From Chitinophaga pinensis (GTDB taxonomy: Bacteria > Bacteroidota > Bacteroidia > Chitinophagales > Chitinophagaceae): a stretch of 64,000 nt of DNA. Below the pieces are notes generated by a model. The model was given only the letters and a program-made list of their open reading frames with translations, did no database searches and was not told the DNA's origin. Shown in pieces: positions 61,505-64,000 of this stretch. The stretch spans positions 186,001 to 250,000 of the forward strand of contig NZ_VOHS01000004.1 in assembly GCF_007896845.1 (NCBI RefSeq), given 5' to 3'. Numbering within the stretch: the first letter of the stretch is position 1; every line of letters begins with the position of its first letter. The translations under genes and the position numbers were made by a program.

Positions 61505-63409
61505 ATGGGAAAGATAATAGGTATTGACTTAGGTACTACCAACTCATGCGTTGCCGTTATGGAAGGTAACGAACCGGTAGTAATTGCCAATGATGAAGGA
61601 CGCAGAACTACGCCCTCCGTTGTGGGTTTCTTAAAAAATGGTGAAAGAAAGGTAGGTGATCCTGCAAAACGTCAGGCAATCACTAACCCGGTAAACACTA
61701 TCATGTCAGTGAAACGTTTCATGGGTCGTCATTTTGACGAATTATCCAATGAAATTCCTCACTGGAGCTACAAAGTAGCACGTGGCGAAAATAACACTAC
61801 ACGTATCGATATTGACGGCAGATTATATACTCCACAGGAGATTTCAGCAATGATCCTTCAGAAAATGAAGAAAACTGCTGAAGACTATCTGGGTCAGGAG
61901 GTGACTGAAGCGGTTATCACTGTACCTGCTTATTTTAATGATGCACAGCGTCAGGCGACTAAAGAAGCTGGTGAGATCGCTGGTCTGGCAGTACGCCGTA
62001 TCATTAACGAGCCAACTGCTGCGGCACTGGCTTACGGTCTGGATAAAAAACACGCTGATAGCAAAATCGCTGTATTCGACTTAGGTGGTGGTACATTCGA
62101 TATCTCCGTCCTCGAACTGGGTGATGGTGTATTTGAAGTAAAATCTACCAATGGTGATACTCACTTAGGTGGTGATGACTTTGATAAAGTGATCATGGAC
62201 TGGCTGGCTGAAGAGTTCAAGAAAGATGAAGCGGTTGACCTGCACAAAGATCCAATGGCATGGCAGCGTCTGAAAGAAGCAGCAGAGAAAGCAAAGATCG
62301 AACTGTCTTCTTCTCAGGAAACTGAAATCAACCTGCCTTATATCACCGCTGTTGACGGTGTGCCTAAACATCTGGTGAAAAAACTGAGCCGTGCTAAATT
62401 CGAGCAACTGGCAGATACTCTGGTAGAAAGAACACTGGAGCCTTGCCGTAAAGCGCTGAAAGATGCAGGCATGAACCCTTCTGAAATTGATGAAGTGATC
62501 CTGGTAGGTGGTTCTACCCGTATCCCTAAGATTCAGGAAGTGGTAGAAAAATTCTTCGGTAAAAAACCGAACAGAAGTGTAAACCCGGATGAAGTAGTAG
62601 CAATCGGTGCTGCTATTCAGGGTGGTGTATTGACAGGTGAAGTAAAAGACGTATTGCTGCTGGACGTTACCCCGCTTTCTCTGGGTATCGAAACCATGGG
62701 TGGTGTGTTCACTAAACTGATCGAGTCTAACACAACAATTCCAAGCAAAAAATCAGAAACATTCTCTACTGCTGCTGATAACCAGCCAAGCGTTGAGATC
62801 CACGTACTGCAAGGTGAGCGTCCTTTAGCCAGCCAGAACCGTACACTGGGTCGCTTCATTCTGGATGGTATTCCACCAGCACCACGTGGTGTACCTCAGG
62901 TAGAAGTTATCTTCGATATCGATGCGAATGGTATCCTGCACGTAACTGCAAAAGATAAAGGAACTGGTAAAACACAGAACATCCGTATCGAAGCAGGTAG
63001 TGGTCTGAGCAAAGAAGAGATCGAAAAAATGAAGGCAGAAGCGAAAGCTAACGAGTCTTCAGATAAAGAAGCACGCGAAAAGATCGAGAAACTGAACCAG
63101 GCAGATAGCCTGATCTTCCAGACTGAAAAACAGCTGAAAGAATACGGTGACAAGATCCCTGCGGATAAGAAGAGCACAATCGAAACTGCTCTTAACAAAC
63201 TGAAAGAAGCACAGAAGAGCGGCGATGTTGCTCAGGTAGATGCAGCTGTTACAGAAATGAACAATGCATGGACAGCAGCTTCTGAAGAACTGTACAAAGC
63301 AACACAGGAAGCACAGGCTAACGGTGGTGCAGGTGCAGAAGGTCAGCCACAAGGTAGCGCAGCCGGCAACGAAGGCGTAACCGATGCTGAATTCGAAGAA
63401 GTAAAATAA
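61505..63409 (+). CDS. dnaK: Chaperone DnaK (Hsp70)
   Basis: A 634-residue ATPase chaperone. ATG 61505 is chosen because [20 protein letters not shown] is the family N-terminus; 19 residues upstream are read-through. Other signatures: [34 protein letters not shown], the inter-domain linker [15 protein letters not shown], and the C-terminal [10 protein letters not shown]. DnaJ and GrpE are not next to it. Three copies of TGACATT lie 57-113 bases before the start. Confidence 0.98.
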   Translation: MGKIIGIDLGTTNSCVAVMEGNEPVVIANDEGRRTTPSVVGFLKNGERKVGDPAKRQAITNPVNTIMSVKRFMGRHFDELSNEIPHWSYKVARGENNTTRIDIDGRLYTPQEISAMILQKMKKTAEDYLGQEVTEAVITVPAYFNDAQRQATKEAGEIAGLAVRRIINEPTAAALAYGLDKKHADSKIAVFDLGGGTFDISVLELGDGVFEVKSTNGDTHLGGDDFDKVIMDWLAEEFKKDEAVDLHKDPMAWQRLKEAAEKAKIELSSSQETEINLPYITAVDGVPKHLVKKLSRAKFEQLADTLVERTLEPCRKALKDAGMNPSEIDEVILVGGSTRIPKIQEVVEKFFGKKPNRSVNPDEVVAIGAAIQGGVLTGEVKDVLLLDVTPLSLGIETMGGVFTKLIESNTTIPSKKSETFSTAADNQPSVEIHVLQGERPLASQNRTLGRFILDGIPPAPRGVPQVEVIFDIDANGILHVTAKDKGTGKTQNIRIEAGSGLSKEEIEKMKAEAKANESSDKEAREKIEKLNQADSLIFQTEKQLKEYGDKIPADKKSTIETALNKLKEAQKSGDVAQVDAAVTEMNNAWTAASEELYKATQEAQANGGAGAEGQPQGSAAGNEGVTDAEFEEVK

Positions 63410-63438
63410 GCAAACAGCTTAGGGATATTTAGGATAGA

Positions 63439-63467
63439 GAAGCCGTTCACCTTGGGTGGACGGCTTC
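63439..63467 (+). terminator. Hairpin after dnaK
   Basis: GAAGCCGT..CACC / GGTG.ACGGCTTC stem (one mismatch), 30 bases after the stop. Weak T-tail. Confidence 0.6.
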
Positions 63468-63493
63468 TTGCATTATATGACATTCATAAAAAG

Positions 63494-63527
63494 AAACAGC
63501 CGTCGCGCCTTCGGCGGACAGCTGTTT
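63494..63527 (-). terminator. Terminator after the TlpA-like gene
   Basis: AAACAGC / GCTGTTT outer arms with inner pairs; on the minus strand it runs into TTTCTTTTT. Confidence 0.65.
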
Positions 63528-63569
63528 AACGGTTGGTTGGTTTATGACTATTAAAAAGAGAAACTTGTA

Positions 63570-64000
63570 TTATTGCATGACCTCCGATAATTTGCTCATT
63601 AGCTCCTCATCCCTTAGTCCCTTAGCGATGATCTTACCATCCGGACCTACCAGCATGTTCCACGGAATACCTCTTACACCGTAATACTGTGCCACGTCAT
63701 TTTTCCAACCCTTCAGGTCAGATAATTGCGTCCACGGCATATGATCATCATGGATGGCTTTCTTCCATTTAAATGCGTCCGTATCCAGAGAAATACCCAC
63801 TACCGTAAATCCTTTGGCTTTGAAAGCATCGTATGCCTTCAAAACATTGGGGTTTTCTGCACGACAAGGACCACACCAGCTGGCCCAGAAATCCACCAGC
63901 ACATACTTGCCTTTAAAATCCCCCATAGACACACTTTTGCCGGTACTGTCAGACTGAGAGAAATCAGCAACTGCTTCGCCAATAGCCTGTCTTTTTATAA
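63570..64000 (-). CDS. TlpA-like thioredoxin (5' end beyond window)
   Basis: At least 143 residues; the frame remains open to base 64000 and reads IKRQAIGEAVADFSQSDSTG before SMGDFKGKYVLVDFWASWCG, so the ATG at 63932 is internal. Redox motif WCGPC followed by RAENPNVLKAYD; cis-Pro in VRGIPWNMLVGPDGKIIAKG. Proteins of this AhpC/TlpA group reduce periplasmic disulfides and often have a long N-terminal part (DUF4369) outside the visible region. Confidence 0.9.
   Translation of the reverse strand, partial: IKRQAIGEAVADFSQSDSTGKSVSMGDFKGKYVLVDFWASWCGPCRAENPNVLKAYDAFKAKGFTVVGISLDTDAFKWKKAIHDDHMPWTQLSDLKGWKNDVAQYYGVRGIPWNMLVGPDGKIIAKGLRDEELMSKLSEVMQ

Noticed and set aside
1..64000. tRNA, rRNA and prophage genes
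   Set aside because: Intergenic stretches were read on both strands; no cloverleaf, rRNA-like sequence or phage gene was recognised.

Overview
The window is chromosomal DNA from a Bacteroidota bacterium, most likely family Chitinophagaceae and Chitinophaga-like; the genus is an inference. The evidence is two complete ECF sigma / FecR anti-sigma / SusC / SusD sets, several SPII lipoproteins, and promoters of the Bacteroidota type (TTTG, about 19 bases, TAnnTTTG). No rRNA, tRNA, CRISPR array, transposase or phage gene was seen. Coding density is high and most genes are ordinary chromosomal genes.

Layout. 1-9.8 kb: an acyl-CoA thioesterase (cut by the window edge) with a Cys-rich small protein, metE behind a cobalamin riboswitch, pepT, an ExbB/ExbD pair, a PAS-GAF histidine kinase, a nitrilase-family amidase and an OmpA-like lipoprotein. 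10-15.3 kb: a GH29 fucosidase, a DUF4126-like membrane protein, a lone SMI1/KNR4 protein, endonuclease V and an HGSNAT-like membrane acyltransferase. 15.3-28.6 kb: the most interesting block, with sigma, FecR, SusC and SusD followed by RidA, a SelA-like PLP enzyme, a COG3964-type amidohydrolase, an RraA-like aldolase, a BASS-family transporter and a TIM-barrel lipoprotein. The enzymes carry Tat or Sec export signals, so the block looks like a periplasmic pathway feeding an inner-membrane organic-anion importer. 28.7-35 kb: an FAD oxidoreductase, a DUF6934-like two-gene cassette, an orphan FecR-domain lipoprotein, proline dehydrogenase, a small lipoprotein, thyA and folA. 35-44.4 kb: dnaG and a second sigma/FecR/SusC/SusD set without enzymes. 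44.4-64 kb: an LVIVD lipoprotein with two related outer-membrane barrels, then housekeeping genes: thiolase, pdhB, cysE-cysM, a sigma-54-type response regulator without a DNA-binding domain, an alpha/beta hydrolase, lepB, cdd, a TPR protein, argS, two outer-membrane proteins, dnaK and a TlpA-like thioredoxin cut by the right edge.

Non-coding structure stands out. Three intergenic sites carry arrays with an 11-bp period, each with a different unit; two are long palindromes (76 bp perfect; 35-bp arms with one mismatch). Many convergent genes are separated by long, nearly perfect hairpins. Several promoters lie so close to the start codon that leaderless mRNAs are likely. Both ECF sigma factors end in a hydrophobic segment.
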